From an uncultured Pelagibacteraceae bacterium (GTDB lineage Bacteria > Pseudomonadota > Alphaproteobacteria > Pelagibacterales > Pelagibacteraceae), in contig CACIFV010000008.1 in assembly GCA_902586025.1 (NCBI GenBank), forward strand, positions 1-47,002: a stretch of 47,002 bases of DNA, given 5' to 3'. The notes beneath the pieces were generated by a model. It did no database searches and was not told where the DNA came from. It saw only the letters and a program-made list of their open reading frames with translations. Positions 35,104 through 44,637 of this stretch are shown piece by piece (the stretch's first letter is position 1; every line of letters begins with the position of its first letter). Both the position numbers and the translations under genes were made by a program.

Positions 35104-36043
35104 AAACTACTTTAAAATTTTAAGAGCTGGTATCAACTCCACATATCAAGACTTAGGAAGAAATAATTTATACCATATTGGTATTCCTTTTAGTGGAGCC
35201 ATGGATAAAAGAAATTTTCAATTGTTAAACTCACTTCTACAAAATGATTACAATTCACCGGTAATAGAATTTGCTTATCAAGGCCCGCATTTGAGGTATT
35301 TTGGAAAAGATATTTTTTTTTGTATTTCTGGAAATGTATCATTTAAAATTATAACAAAAGAGGGTGTTATTGATGGTAATTCCTACCAATGTTATTTGTT
35401 AAAAAATGGTGATGAAGTCGATATTCATTCAACCAACAAGTCTGTTTATGGATATTTTTCGATTAATGGAACTTTTGGTGTTGATTATTATTGGGGAAGC
35501 TGTTCAATAAATACACAAGCTCAAATTGGACCAAATAACGGGAATAAATTTTCTAAAGATTTAGAAATTGAAATAATTGATATTAATAATTCTTTTAACA
35601 AAAGAAAACTTGATTACTTAGGTAGCACTATTGAAAATATAAGGGTCATTAAAGGCACAAACTATGATTATTTTTCTGAGTCTTCACAAAATAAATTCTT
35701 TAAAGAAAGTTTTAAAATTACAAAACTTTCAGACAGGATGGGTATGAGATTAGAAGGTCCAAAAATTGAAAATATCGTTGATCCTAATATAAAATCTGAA
35801 GGTCTAGTAAAAGGTGTAATTCAAATAACATCTGCTGGAGATCCAATAATTATGTTATCAGATCATGGGACTATTGGTGGATATCCGAAGATTGCAACCG
35901 TCATATCTGCTGACTATGATCGACTGGTACAATTAACACCAGGATCTAATATTAAATTTAAAGATGTAAGTTTAGAGGATGCTGAAACATTATATAAACT
36001 TTATCAGATGGAGACTAATAATATTATTTCTCAAATTAAATGA
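35087..36043 (+). CDS. pxpC: 5-oxoprolinase subunit C (KipA/biotin-dependent carboxyltransferase-like family)
   Basis: Subunit of 318 residues of 5-oxoprolinase, formerly called allophanate hydrolase subunit 2. Visible motifs are the RAGINSTYQDLGR N-terminus, GIPFSGAMDKRNF, FAYQGPHLRYFG, FKITKLSDRMGMRLEGP and the ending GGYPKIATVISADYDRLVQLTPG. The relation to urea carboxylase domains is fold-level only, as no biotin domain or urea genes are present. Its 4-nt overlap with the downstream transporter suggests that the three genes pxpB, pxpC and the transporter are translated together. Confidence 0.92.
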   Translation: MKSKDRNYFKILRAGINSTYQDLGRNNLYHIGIPFSGAMDKRNFQLLNSLLQNDYNSPVIEFAYQGPHLRYFGKDIFFCISGNVSFKIITKEGVIDGNSYQCYLLKNGDEVDIHSTNKSVYGYFSINGTFGVDYYWGSCSINTQAQIGPNNGNKFSKDLEIEIIDINNSFNKRKLDYLGSTIENIRVIKGTNYDYFSESSQNKFFKESFKITKLSDRMGMRLEGPKIENIVDPNIKSEGLVKGVIQITSAGDPIIMLSDHGTIGGYPKIATVISADYDRLVQLTPGSNIKFKDVSLEDAETLYKLYQMETNNIISQIK

Positions 36044-36921
36044 ATTTAATTACAAAATTACCAGGACCGCTTTTGATTTTTTTTGGTGCTTTCAGTTTAA
36101 GTTTTGGAGGACTGATAGTCAAATCTTTCGAAGGCTCCACTCTATGGCAGATTCTATTTTGGAGATCAGTTTTTTTTATAATTGTAGTTCTGATCTTTCT
36201 AATTATTAGTTATAAGCAAAATTTTATTTCGGCATTTTATAAATCTGGAATCCCTGGTCTTATTGGAGGCATTATACTTGCCTGTGGCTTTAGTGGTTAT
36301 GTTTTTGCGATGTATAATACTACTGTGGCAAATACTAATTTTATAATTCAAACCCAAACATTATTTTTAGCAATCTTTGGATATATCTTTTTAAAAGAAA
36401 AAATAAACTTAATAACATTAACTTCTATAGTTTTAGCAATTTCAGGAATAATTTTGATGGTTGGAAGCTCATTAACAGTTGGACAGATGAGTGGAAATAT
36501 TGCTGCATTTATTATGCCAATATCATTCGCAACATTAATTTTAATAGTTAGAAAATTTCCAAGTGTAGATATGGTTCCATTACAATTTATTGCAGGCGTT
36601 ATTGCTTTGATCATTGGATATTTTATGTCTAAAACAATCTTTATATCTTTAAATGATATTTTTTTGGGATTTTTAGCTGGTTTTTTCCAACTTGGTTTTG
36701 GTTTTATTTTTATTACAATTGGTGCAAGATCTACACCTTCAGCCTTAGTTGGAATCATAATGTTATCAGAGGCAGTTTTAGGACCTTTTTGGGCGTGGAT
36801 GTTTATAAATGAAAATCCTCCTACCAGCGTTTTAATTGGTGGTTTAATAGTGATATTTGCAGTTTTAATACAATTTCTTTCACTTATGAAAAAAAAAAAG
36901 TGCAACAAATTAGAGCTATAA
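36040..36921 (+). CDS. EamA-family (DMT) transporter
   Basis: Inner-membrane protein of 293 residues with ten predicted helices in two EamA repeats (first about 8-138, second about 150-285). FSLSFGGLIVKSFEGSTLWQILFWRS starts the first repeat, and SALVGIIMLSEAVLGPFWAWMFINENPP is the typical hallmark of the second. EamA transporters move amino acids or other small metabolites, usually outward. Overlap with pxpC suggests a link with 5-oxoproline or glutamate, which is an inference. Its stop lies only 15 nt before the promoter of the glycine riboswitch. Confidence 0.85.
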   Translation: MNLITKLPGPLLIFFGAFSLSFGGLIVKSFEGSTLWQILFWRSVFFIIVVLIFLIISYKQNFISAFYKSGIPGLIGGIILACGFSGYVFAMYNTTVANTNFIIQTQTLFLAIFGYIFLKEKINLITLTSIVLAISGIILMVGSSLTVGQMSGNIAAFIMPISFATLILIVRKFPSVDMVPLQFIAGVIALIIGYFMSKTIFISLNDIFLGFLAGFFQLGFGFIFITIGARSTPSALVGIIMLSEAVLGPFWAWMFINENPPTSVLIGGLIVIFAVLIQFLSLMKKKKCNKLEL

Positions 36922-36935
36922 ATTTATATTAGTTA

Positions 36936-36944
36936 TGTTATAAG
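36936..36944 (+). promoter_or_regulatory. Extended -10 promoter for the gcv operon
   Basis: TG-T-TATAAG lies 8-9 nt upstream of the first riboswitch base, which places the transcription start at about 36951. No good -35 is seen, consistent with an extended -10 promoter. Confidence 0.55.
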
Positions 36945-36952
36945 ATTTTACA

Positions 36953-37090
36953 CGGGAGAGACTACTTTTGTAGCGCCGAAGGAGCAACCACCCCGGAAAC
37001 TCTCAGGCAAATGGACCGTACATATTAACTCTGGAAAGAGAATTATTCTCGCCGAAGGAGCAAATCTCTCAGGCAAAAAGACAGAGGGGG
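36953..37090 (+). ncRNA. Tandem glycine riboswitch upstream of gcvT
   Basis: Two glycine aptamers lie in a row. Aptamer 1 (about 36953-37019) contains GCGCCGAAGGAGCAA and ACTCTCAGGCAAA-TGGACCG; aptamer 2 (about 37029-37086) contains TCGCCGAAGGAGCAAA and TCTCTCAGGCAAAAAGACAGAG, with P1 formed by CTCTG (37029-37033) and CAGAG (37082-37086). The two-aptamer form, joined by a short linker, is the classical glycine switch that turns on glycine cleavage genes when glycine is plentiful. The GGGGG ribosome-site region directly after the second P1 suggests control of translation or of RNA folding near the gcvT start. Confidence 0.96.
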
Positions 37091-37104
37091 CACAAAGAGT
37101 TAAT

Positions 37105-38211
37105 ATGAGTATAAAAAAAACATCGTTAAATAATCTCCATATCAAGTATGGCGCAAAGCTTGTAGAGTTTGCTGGATATCAAATGCCCATCCAATATAAA
37201 GATGGAATTATACAAGAGCATAAATACACACGTTCACACTCTGGTATTTTTGATGTTTCTCATATGGGTCAATTATTTATATCGGGTGGTGATGATCTTA
37301 CAAATGAGCTCGAGAAGATTTTTCCTGCGGATTTGAAAAAATTGAAAACTAATCAAAGTAAGTATTCATTTTTAATGAATAACAAAGGAGGAATTCAGGA
37401 CGATCTGATAATTACCAAAACATCTGATGGATTTTTAATTATCTTGAATGCTGCATGCAAGTATAATGATTATAAAGTAATAAAATCTAAACTTGATAAT
37501 CAATATAAATTAAATCTTGACGAGTCATTGTCATTAATTGCATTACAGGGCCCCGAAGCAAAAAATGTTTTAAATAAAGTTATACCTGGTTGTGACAGTC
37601 TAAAATTTATGAACGGAAACAATTATGTCTATAAAAACGAAAAAGTATACATAACTAGATCAGGATATACTGGTGAGGATGGATTTGAAATTTCTATAAA
37701 AAATAGTGATGCTGAAACTTTTGTAGAAAGTTTGATAGAAAATGGATCTAAATTGATTGGCTTAGGAGCAAGAGATACATTAAGAATGGAAGCTGGACTC
37801 TGCTTGTATGGAAATGATTTAGACAACGATACAAGTCCTATCGAAGCTAATCTAAAATGGGCAATACCTAAGAGCAGAATTGAGACTGAATTTGTTGGAT
37901 CAGAAGTTTTAAAAAACCAATTTCAAAGCGGAGTAAAAAAATTGAGAGTTGGCATAAAACCAGACAGCAAAGTAATTGCTAGAGTAAATACCAAAATTTA
38001 CAATGATAAAAATCAAGAAATTGGGAAAGTAACAAGTGGTACATTTGGACCGAGCGTTGAACATTCAATAGCAATGGGATATGTCGATAATAGTTATTCA
38101 ACTGTAAATACAAAAATATTTCTTGAAGTTAGAGGAAAAAAAATTCCTGCAAATATTTGTAACTTACCGTTTTATAAAAAAAATTACGTAAAAGGGGAAA
38201 TTAATGTCTGA
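37105..38211 (+). CDS. gcvT: Glycine cleavage system T protein (aminomethyltransferase)
   Basis: Tetrahydrofolate-dependent aminomethyltransferase of 368 residues: moves the methylene group from the GcvH lipoyl arm to tetrahydrofolate and releases ammonia. Family motifs [44 protein letters not shown] and [21 protein letters not shown] are present, together with the C-terminal [11 protein letters not shown]. It starts 15 nt past the riboswitch region and overlaps gcvH by 8 nt. It is the first gene of a compact gcvTHP operon; the fourth component, dihydrolipoyl dehydrogenase, must be encoded elsewhere. Confidence 0.96.
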   Translation: MSIKKTSLNNLHIKYGAKLVEFAGYQMPIQYKDGIIQEHKYTRSHSGIFDVSHMGQLFISGGDDLTNELEKIFPADLKKLKTNQSKYSFLMNNKGGIQDDLIITKTSDGFLIILNAACKYNDYKVIKSKLDNQYKLNLDESLSLIALQGPEAKNVLNKVIPGCDSLKFMNGNNYVYKNEKVYITRSGYTGEDGFEISIKNSDAETFVESLIENGSKLIGLGARDTLRMEAGLCLYGNDLDNDTSPIEANLKWAIPKSRIETEFVGSEVLKNQFQSGVKKLRVGIKPDSKVIARVNTKIYNDKNQEIGKVTSGTFGPSVEHSIAMGYVDNSYSTVNTKIFLEVRGKKIPANICNLPFYKKNYVKGEINV

Positions 38212-38584
38212 AGTTAAATATTCAAAAGAACATGAGTGGATTAAACTAGATGGAGAAGAAGCTACAATTGGAATAACTAAGCATGCAACAGAAATGCTTG
38301 GGGATATAGTATTTGCAGAACTTCCAGAGAAAGGCTCACATGTTGATAAAGATGGAACTGCTGGAGTAGTTGAGTCAACGAAAGCTGCTAGCGATGTTTA
38401 CACTCCTGTTAGTGGAGAAGTTATAGACACAAATCAAATGATAGTTGATGATCCATCAAAAATAAATGAAGACCCAGAAGAGTCTGCATGGTTTTTTAAA
38501 CTTAAAATAAAAGACAAATCTGAAATGGATAGTCTTATGAATAAAGAAGAATATGAAAAATTTGCAAAGGAGACGTCAGCATAA
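38204..38584 (+). CDS. gcvH: Glycine cleavage system H protein
   Basis: Lipoyl carrier protein of 126 residues that shuttles the aminomethyl group between GcvP, GcvT and lipoamide dehydrogenase. The lipoylated lysine is K60 in [18 protein letters not shown]. The preceding [23 protein letters not shown] and the C-terminal [16 protein letters not shown] are typical. It overlaps gcvT by 8 nt and shares one base with gcvP (TAATG). Confidence 0.97.
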   Translation: MSEVKYSKEHEWIKLDGEEATIGITKHATEMLGDIVFAELPEKGSHVDKDGTAGVVESTKAASDVYTPVSGEVIDTNQMIVDDPSKINEDPEESAWFFKLKIKDKSEMDSLMNKEEYEKFAKETSA

Positions 38585-41454
38585 TGTTACCAAATTCAGA
38601 AAAAGATTTTATAAAAAGACACATTGGACCTTCTAAAGAAGACCAATCAAAAATGTTAAAAGAATTAAATTATCAATCAATAGATGATTTAATGAATAAC
38701 ACTGTTCCAGAAAAAATAATGTTTAAAGGTGAGCTTAATATCGGAGAACCTAATTCAGAATATGAGGCGTTAAGAAAATTAAGAGCAATTTCAAAAAAAA
38801 ATCATGTTTACTCAAATTTTATTGGAATGGGTTATTATGGAACTTATACACCATATGTAATTTTAAGAAATATTTTAGAAAATCCAGGCTGGTATACATC
38901 ATATACACCTTATCAGCCTGAAGTAGCTCAAGGAAGACTTGAGATGTTATTAAACTTTCAGCAAATGATTGTTGATTTTACTGGAATGGATATCGCTAAT
39001 GCTTCTTTATTGGATGAAGGTACAGCAGCAGCAGAAGCCGTGGGCCTTAGTCATAGATTAAATAAAAAAGATAGCAATTTAGTTTTTGTATCTGAGGATT
39101 GTCATCCTCAAACTATAAATGTAATTCAAACTAGAGCTGAACCAATGGGGTTAAAAGTTTTAGTTGGAAAAGAAGATGAAGTTTTAGACCAATTAAAAGA
39201 AGATCTTGTTTGTGGAATTTTACAATATCCTGGAACTTTAGGAGATATTAAAGACCCAAGTGAAGCAATTAGCAAAATTCATAAAAAAAACGGTAAGGCT
39301 GTATTAGCTTGTGATTTATTAGCTTTAGCAAAATTAAAAACTCCAAGAGAACTTGGTGCTGATATAGCGGTAGGAAGCTCTCAACGATTTGGAATCCCAA
39401 TGGGGTATGGAGGTCCACATGCAGCATTTTTTGCAACTAAAGACGAGTATAAGAGATCGATGCCTGGTAGAATTGTTGGAGTGTCAGTTGATAGACATGG
39501 TAACAAGGCATACAGATTATCTTTACAAACTAGAGAGCAACACATCAGAAGAGATAAGGCGACAAGCAATATTTGTACTGCACAAGCTTTATTAGCAATT
39601 GTTTCAGCAGCATATGCTATTTATCATGGTCCAGATGGAATTAAAAATATTTCTGAAAGAGTTTCTCAATTAGCAAAAAGTTTTGCTGATAAAATAAAAC
39701 AGTCAGGTTATGAAATTTATTCTGATTATTTTTTTGATACTGTTACAATTATTACCAAAGAAAAGACTGATCAAATTTATAAAAATGCTCTAAATCAGAA
39801 AGTTAATATACGAAAAGTAAATTCTGAAATGCTTGCTGTCTCTTTCGATGAAAGAAAAAACGTTTATAGAGTAAATCAATTATTAAAAATTTTTAACGCT
39901 GCAGAATCAATAAAAAAAGAGGATCCTTCAGTTAAATTACCTAATTTACCAAAAAATTTAATAAGAACTTCAAAATATTTAGAGCATCCAATTTTTAACT
40001 TATATCATTCAGAAACTGAAATGCTTAGATATCTTAAAAAGCTAGAGGATAAGGATATAGCATTGAATAGAACTATGATAGCACTTGGGTCGTGCACAAT
40101 GAAGTTAAATGCTGCTGCTGAAATGATCCCGATTTCTTGGAAAGAATTTGCAGAACCTCATCCTTTTGTTCCAGTTGAACAAATGGAAGGTTTTAGAGAT
40201 TTGTTTACTGATTTAAAAAATTGGTTGAGATCTATAACAGGTTTTTCCGGTGTTTCTCTACAACCTAATGCAGGTGCTCAAGGAGAATATGCAGGTCTAA
40301 TGGTTATAAGAAAGTACCACTTAGATAGAGATGAAGCTCATCGTAATATATGTTTAATCCCAAGTTCGGCACATGGTACAAATCCAGCAAGCGCACAAAT
40401 GGTTGGAATGAAAGTGGTTGTCGTTAATTGTGATAAAGAGGGAAATGTAGATTTCGATGATTTAAAGAAAAAAGTAGAGCAACATTCGGAAAATCTCGCA
40501 GCTTTAATGGTAACTTACCCATCCACCCATGGAGTATTTGAGGAAAAAATAAAAGATATTTGTGAGTTAGTTCATAAACATGGTGGACAGGTCTATATGG
40601 ATGGAGCAAATTTAAATGCCCTTGTTGGAGTTGCAAAGCCTGGAAATTTTGGTCCAGATGTTTGTCATATTAATCTGCATAAAACATTTTGTATTCCTCA
40701 CGGTGGTGGTGGACCTGGAATGGGACCTATAGCTTGTAAAAAACATTTACAAGTTTATCTGCCTAATCATCCAGTAATAAAAGATTGTGGACCAACAAGT
40801 GGAATTGGAGCAGTATCAGCAGCTCCTTGGGGTAGCTCAAGTATTCTATCAATCTCTTGGATGTATATTAAAATGATGGGATCAGCAGGATTAAAGCTTG
40901 CTACTCAAGTTGCAATTTTAAACGCAAATTATATTGCTCACAGACTAAAAGATCACTTTCCGATTTTGTACAAAGGTGCAAATGGCAATGTTGCACATGA
41001 GTGCATAATTGATATTAGAAATATTAAATCTGAAACAGGAGTAACAGAAGAAGATATCGCTAAAAGAATGATAGATTTTGGATTTCACGCACCAACTATG
41101 TCATGGCCTGTTGCCGGCACTATGATGATAGAGCCAACCGAAAGTGAAGGGTTATCAGAAATAGACAGATTTTGTGACACTTTAATTAAGATTAAACAAG
41201 AAATTGAAAAAATTAAATCAGGTGAATTTGATAAAATTGATAATCCAATTAAAAATGCTCCTCACACTGATACTGAATTATCGTCAGATGTATGGGAACA
41301 TAAATATTCAAGACAAGAAGCAGCATATCCTGCAAGTTTTCTAAAACAAAATAAATTTTGGCCTCCAGTTGCCCGGGTAGACAATGTTTATGGAGATAAA
41401 AATATATTCTGCACATGTCCAAGCATGGATGAATTTAAAGAAGACGCAGCTTAA
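38584..41454 (+). CDS. gcvP: Glycine dehydrogenase (decarboxylating), P protein
   Basis: PLP enzyme of 956 residues that decarboxylates glycine and loads the aminomethyl group onto GcvH. Both homologous halves occur in one chain, so it is the fused alpha-type GcvP rather than the split gcvPA/gcvPB. The PLP lysine is K700 in INLHKTFCIPHGGGGPGMGP. Conserved stretches include LLDEGTAAAEA near residue 140, GSCTMKLNAAAEM, QPNAGAQGEYAGL and the tail ARVDNVYGDKNIFCTCP. It completes the riboswitch-controlled operon and supplies one-carbon units from glycine. Confidence 0.97.
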   Translation: MLPNSEKDFIKRHIGPSKEDQSKMLKELNYQSIDDLMNNTVPEKIMFKGELNIGEPNSEYEALRKLRAISKKNHVYSNFIGMGYYGTYTPYVILRNILENPGWYTSYTPYQPEVAQGRLEMLLNFQQMIVDFTGMDIANASLLDEGTAAAEAVGLSHRLNKKDSNLVFVSEDCHPQTINVIQTRAEPMGLKVLVGKEDEVLDQLKEDLVCGILQYPGTLGDIKDPSEAISKIHKKNGKAVLACDLLALAKLKTPRELGADIAVGSSQRFGIPMGYGGPHAAFFATKDEYKRSMPGRIVGVSVDRHGNKAYRLSLQTREQHIRRDKATSNICTAQALLAIVSAAYAIYHGPDGIKNISERVSQLAKSFADKIKQSGYEIYSDYFFDTVTIITKEKTDQIYKNALNQKVNIRKVNSEMLAVSFDERKNVYRVNQLLKIFNAAESIKKEDPSVKLPNLPKNLIRTSKYLEHPIFNLYHSETEMLRYLKKLEDKDIALNRTMIALGSCTMKLNAAAEMIPISWKEFAEPHPFVPVEQMEGFRDLFTDLKNWLRSITGFSGVSLQPNAGAQGEYAGLMVIRKYHLDRDEAHRNICLIPSSAHGTNPASAQMVGMKVVVVNCDKEGNVDFDDLKKKVEQHSENLAALMVTYPSTHGVFEEKIKDICELVHKHGGQVYMDGANLNALVGVAKPGNFGPDVCHINLHKTFCIPHGGGGPGMGPIACKKHLQVYLPNHPVIKDCGPTSGIGAVSAAPWGSSSILSISWMYIKMMGSAGLKLATQVAILNANYIAHRLKDHFPILYKGANGNVAHECIIDIRNIKSETGVTEEDIAKRMIDFGFHAPTMSWPVAGTMMIEPTESEGLSEIDRFCDTLIKIKQEIEKIKSGEFDKIDNPIKNAPHTDTELSSDVWEHKYSRQEAAYPASFLKQNKFWPPVARVDNVYGDKNIFCTCPSMDEFKEDAA

Positions 41455-41459
41455 CCTTA

Positions 41460-42698
41460 ATGCGAATTGCAGTAATTGGATCAGGAATCTCTGGTTTATC
41501 AGCAGCACAAAAGCTTTCCAAAAAACACAATGTTGATTTATTTGAAAGTGAAGATCATTTTGGTGGTCATTCATATACCTTAGATACTTTAATTAATGGT
41601 AAAAAAGTTCCTGTAGATATTGGCTTTATTGTTTTTAATCATGAAACTTATCCAAATCTCATAAATTTTTTTAACGAATTAAAAATTGAAATTGAAAAAA
41701 GCGATATGTCATTTTCTGTTTCTGTAAAAGATACTAATTATGAATATTGTGGCAGAGGTTTAAACGGAATTTTTGCAAACAAATCTAATCTTTTTAATTT
41801 AAAATTTTTAAAAATGTTTTTTGATATTATAAATTTCTACAAAAAGTGTGATCAAATTAAAAGTTTAAATGAAGAGATTACTCTTGGTGAATTTCTTGAA
41901 AAAAATAAATGGTCAAAAAATTTTATTAATTTTCATCTAATCCCAATGGTTTCTGCTATCTGGTCTATGCCACCAGTAGAAGCAAATCAAATGCCAATTA
42001 AATTTTTCTTAAAATTTTTTCAAAATCATGGACTTTTTAAATTAAAAAATAGACCACAATGGTACACAGTCACAAAAAGAAGCAGAACTTATGTAGAGAA
42101 AGTATTAACTCAAATAAGTGGAGAATATTTTAAAAATTATAAAATTAGTTCGATAAAAAGAAATAAAATTGGTGTTCAAGTATATTACGGTGCTAGCAAC
42201 GAATTTTTTGACTATGATAAAGTTGTTATTGCTACTCATGCAGATGATGCATTGAAAATTTTGAGTGAGCCGACTGAGGATGAAAAAAAAATACTATCAA
42301 ATTTTAAATACAAATCAAATCTAGCAGTAATACATACTGATGATGTATGTATGCCAAATAATAAAAAAGTTTGGTCTTCATGGAATTCCTTAGTTGATAA
42401 ATCAGATATTAGTAAGACATCATTAACTTATTGGTTGAACTTATTACAAAATCTGAACACAGAAAAAAATATTTTCTTAACCTTAAATCCTTTTTTTGAA
42501 ATAGATCAAAAAAAAATCCTACAAAAAGTTACTTTTACCCACCCTTATTTTGATCAAGATGCTTTGAATAATCAAAAATTATTAAAAGAAATACAAAATA
42601 AAAGAAATGTATTGTTTTGTGGAAGTTATTTTGGTTACGGTTTTCATGAAGATGGAATAAAATCATCTATTAATATGATTGAAAACCTAAATGATTAA
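41460..42698 (+). CDS. FAD-dependent amine-oxidase-like oxidoreductase of the lipid cluster
   Basis: Flavoprotein of 412 residues with an N-terminal dinucleotide fold VIGSGISGLSAA (about 4-15) and the amine-oxidase-like ESEDHFGGHSYTL. The C-terminus GSYFGYGFHEDGIKSS matches the NAD/FAD-binding family found next to DUF1365 and cyclopropane-synthase genes; in Rhodobacter the related operon acts in fatty-acid modification. Desaturase or oxidase activity on acyl chains is therefore plausible but not proven. The start is 5 nt past gcvP and the end overlaps the DUF1365 gene by 8 nt. It begins a run of four same-strand genes. Confidence 0.8.
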   Translation: MRIAVIGSGISGLSAAQKLSKKHNVDLFESEDHFGGHSYTLDTLINGKKVPVDIGFIVFNHETYPNLINFFNELKIEIEKSDMSFSVSVKDTNYEYCGRGLNGIFANKSNLFNLKFLKMFFDIINFYKKCDQIKSLNEEITLGEFLEKNKWSKNFINFHLIPMVSAIWSMPPVEANQMPIKFFLKFFQNHGLFKLKNRPQWYTVTKRSRTYVEKVLTQISGEYFKNYKISSIKRNKIGVQVYYGASNEFFDYDKVVIATHADDALKILSEPTEDEKKILSNFKYKSNLAVIHTDDVCMPNNKKVWSSWNSLVDKSDISKTSLTYWLNLLQNLNTEKNIFLTLNPFFEIDQKKILQKVTFTHPYFDQDALNNQKLLKEIQNKRNVLFCGSYFGYGFHEDGIKSSINMIENLND

Positions 42699-43458
42699 AA
42701 ATTCCAATATTTACGAAGGTAAAGTAATTCATAAAAGATTTAAGCCAAAATATCACTTTTTTAAATACAACGTTTTCTCACTCTTTTTAGATCTTGATGA
42801 AATTAATTTGATACAAAAAAAAATTAAAATTTTTTCTAACAATAGTTTTAATATTTTAAGTTTTTATGACAAAGATCATGGACCTAGAGATGGTAGTGAT
42901 TTAAAAGCCTGGGTTATAGATAATTTAAAATCAAACAACATTCAATTTGAAAACATAAAAGTAAAATTACTTTGTTATCCTAGAATATTTGGTTACGTAT
43001 TTAATCCATTAAGTATTTTTTTCGTTTATGATAATCATTCAAAAATTATAGCTATATTGTATGAAGTTAAAAATACTTTTGGTGAGCAACATACTTATAT
43101 ATTTAAAGTCAACGACGAAAAAATAATTACAAATAGCTGTGAGAAGAAGTTTTTCGTTTCACCATTTATTGAAATGAAAAGTAAATACAATTTTAGAATC
43201 CTCAAACCTGAAAAAATGTTATCCGTAATAATTGATCAAAGTGATAATGAGGGAAAATTGTTATATGCTTCACAAGATGGGGTTGCAAAAGAAATTAACA
43301 ATAAAAATATGCTTATATCTTATATTTCTCACCCTTTAATGACTTTTAAAGTTATTGCCGCAATTCATTTTGAAGCATTAAAATTATGGTTAAAGGGAGT
43401 TAAGCTAGTTAAAAAAAATATAAAAATAAAAAATAATATTACGTTTGAAAAAAAATGA
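42691..43458 (+). CDS. DUF1365 family protein
   Basis: Protein of 255 residues of the DUF1365 family, whose function is unknown. Recognisable segments are IYEGKVIHKRFKPKYHFFKY at the N-terminus, LLCYPRIFGYVFNPLSIFFVYD (about 91-112), EVKNTFGEQHTYIF and the KKFFVSPFIEM stretch. The family is almost always next to a flavoprotein and a CFA-like methyltransferase, as here, so a part in modifying membrane fatty acids is likely. There is no signal peptide. It overlaps both neighbours (8 nt before, 4 nt after). Confidence 0.85.
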   Translation: MIKNSNIYEGKVIHKRFKPKYHFFKYNVFSLFLDLDEINLIQKKIKIFSNNSFNILSFYDKDHGPRDGSDLKAWVIDNLKSNNIQFENIKVKLLCYPRIFGYVFNPLSIFFVYDNHSKIIAILYEVKNTFGEQHTYIFKVNDEKIITNSCEKKFFVSPFIEMKSKYNFRILKPEKMLSVIIDQSDNEGKLLYASQDGVAKEINNKNMLISYISHPLMTFKVIAAIHFEALKLWLKGVKLVKKNIKIKNNITFEKK

Positions 43459-44636
43459 ATTTTAATCTTTTGTCAGATAAAATCGTATTTAATTCTCTTA
43501 AACTAATAAAGCATGGATTTCTTGAAATTCAAAATCATGATAACAAAATATATAAGTTTGGTAATGAGAGTGAATTATTAAGAGCAAAGATTAAAATTAA
43601 CAAACCTGGTTTAACACTTCAAATAATAAAATCAGGAAGTGTAGGACTTGCAGAAGCATACATGCGAAATGAATTTGAAACAGATAATCTAACTAATCTA
43701 ATAGAAATAACAGCTAAAAATATAAAACTTATTTATAAATTTTCAGGTATCTTTGATTTATCAATGATTAATAAACTAAAGAGTATTTTCATAAAAAATA
43801 ACAAAAGCAGAAGTAAGAAAAATATTTCAAAACATTATGATTTAGGAAATGATTTCTTTTCATTATGGTTAGATCCATCACTTACTTATTCAAGTGCAAT
43901 TTTTGAAAAGCAAAAAGATGATTTATTCTCTGCTCAACTAAATAAATATAAAAAGCTTACAGAATTAATAAAGCCAAACGTAGGAAATAAAATTTTAGAA
44001 ATTGGCTGTGGCTGGGGTGGCTTTGCAGAATATGTGGGAAAAAATTATGATGTAAAATTAGATTGTATAACAATTTCTAAAGAGCAATTTGAATTTTCAA
44101 AAAAAAGAATATTTGAAAATGGATTGAATGAAAAAGTGAATATATTTTTGAAAGATTATAGAGATGTAAAAGACAAATATAATTCCATCGCATCAATAGA
44201 AATGATAGAAGCTGTCGGTCAAAATTATTTAGTCAATTATTTTAAAAGTATTAAAAAAAATTTAACTGAGAATGGAAAGGCTGCTATACAAGCCATAACA
44301 ATCGATGATAGTTTGTTTGACAGATATAAAACTAAAGAAGACTTTATACAAAAATACATATTTCCTGGAGGTTTTTTGCCATCAAAGAAAAAATTATATG
44401 ATTTATCTTATAGCAACGGCTTAGAAATTGAAAAATATGAGTCATATGGATCTCACTATTCCAGTACTTTAAAAATATGGAGAGATGAATTCCTAAAAAA
44501 ATGGGAAGAGATTTCAAAACATGGATTTGATATTAAATTTAAACGTATGTGGCATTTTTATTTGTCATATTGCGAAGCAGGATTTAAATCAAAGAATATA
44601 GATTTAATTCAATTTTCCATGCAAAATAAAATTTAA
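43455..44636 (+). CDS. CFA-synthase-like SAM-dependent fatty-acid methyltransferase
   Basis: Methyltransferase of 393 residues of the cyclopropane-fatty-acyl-phospholipid synthase superfamily. The SAM site EIGCGWGGF is at 182-190 and the bicarbonate-site glutamate region is IEMIEAVG (E252). The conserved YIFPGGFLPS follows. Cys139 of E. coli CFA synthase (TYSC) is serine here (S147), and the C-terminal motif is YCEAGF (372-377), marking the subfamily linked to DUF1365. This group includes enzymes making methylated or furan fatty acids in Rhodobacter, so the product need not be a cyclopropane. It lies 4 nt into the DUF1365 gene's end. Confidence 0.85.
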   Translation: MNFNLLSDKIVFNSLKLIKHGFLEIQNHDNKIYKFGNESELLRAKIKINKPGLTLQIIKSGSVGLAEAYMRNEFETDNLTNLIEITAKNIKLIYKFSGIFDLSMINKLKSIFIKNNKSRSKKNISKHYDLGNDFFSLWLDPSLTYSSAIFEKQKDDLFSAQLNKYKKLTELIKPNVGNKILEIGCGWGGFAEYVGKNYDVKLDCITISKEQFEFSKKRIFENGLNEKVNIFLKDYRDVKDKYNSIASIEMIEAVGQNYLVNYFKSIKKNLTENGKAAIQAITIDDSLFDRYKTKEDFIQKYIFPGGFLPSKKKLYDLSYSNGLEIEKYESYGSHYSSTLKIWRDEFLKKWEEISKHGFDIKFKRMWHFYLSYCEAGFKSKNIDLIQFSMQNKI

Positions 44637-44637
44637 T

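Noticed and set aside
36348-36908. Long open frame (186 codons) on the minus strand within the EamA transporter gene
   Set aside because: It is antisense to a clear ten-helix transporter, has no ribosome site or motif, and arises from the base pattern of hydrophobic codons on the other strand.
36953-37090. Possibility that the repeated GCCGAAGGAGCAA segments are a CRISPR or mobile repeat
   Set aside because: The two copies are the conserved cores of tandem glycine aptamers directly before gcvT.
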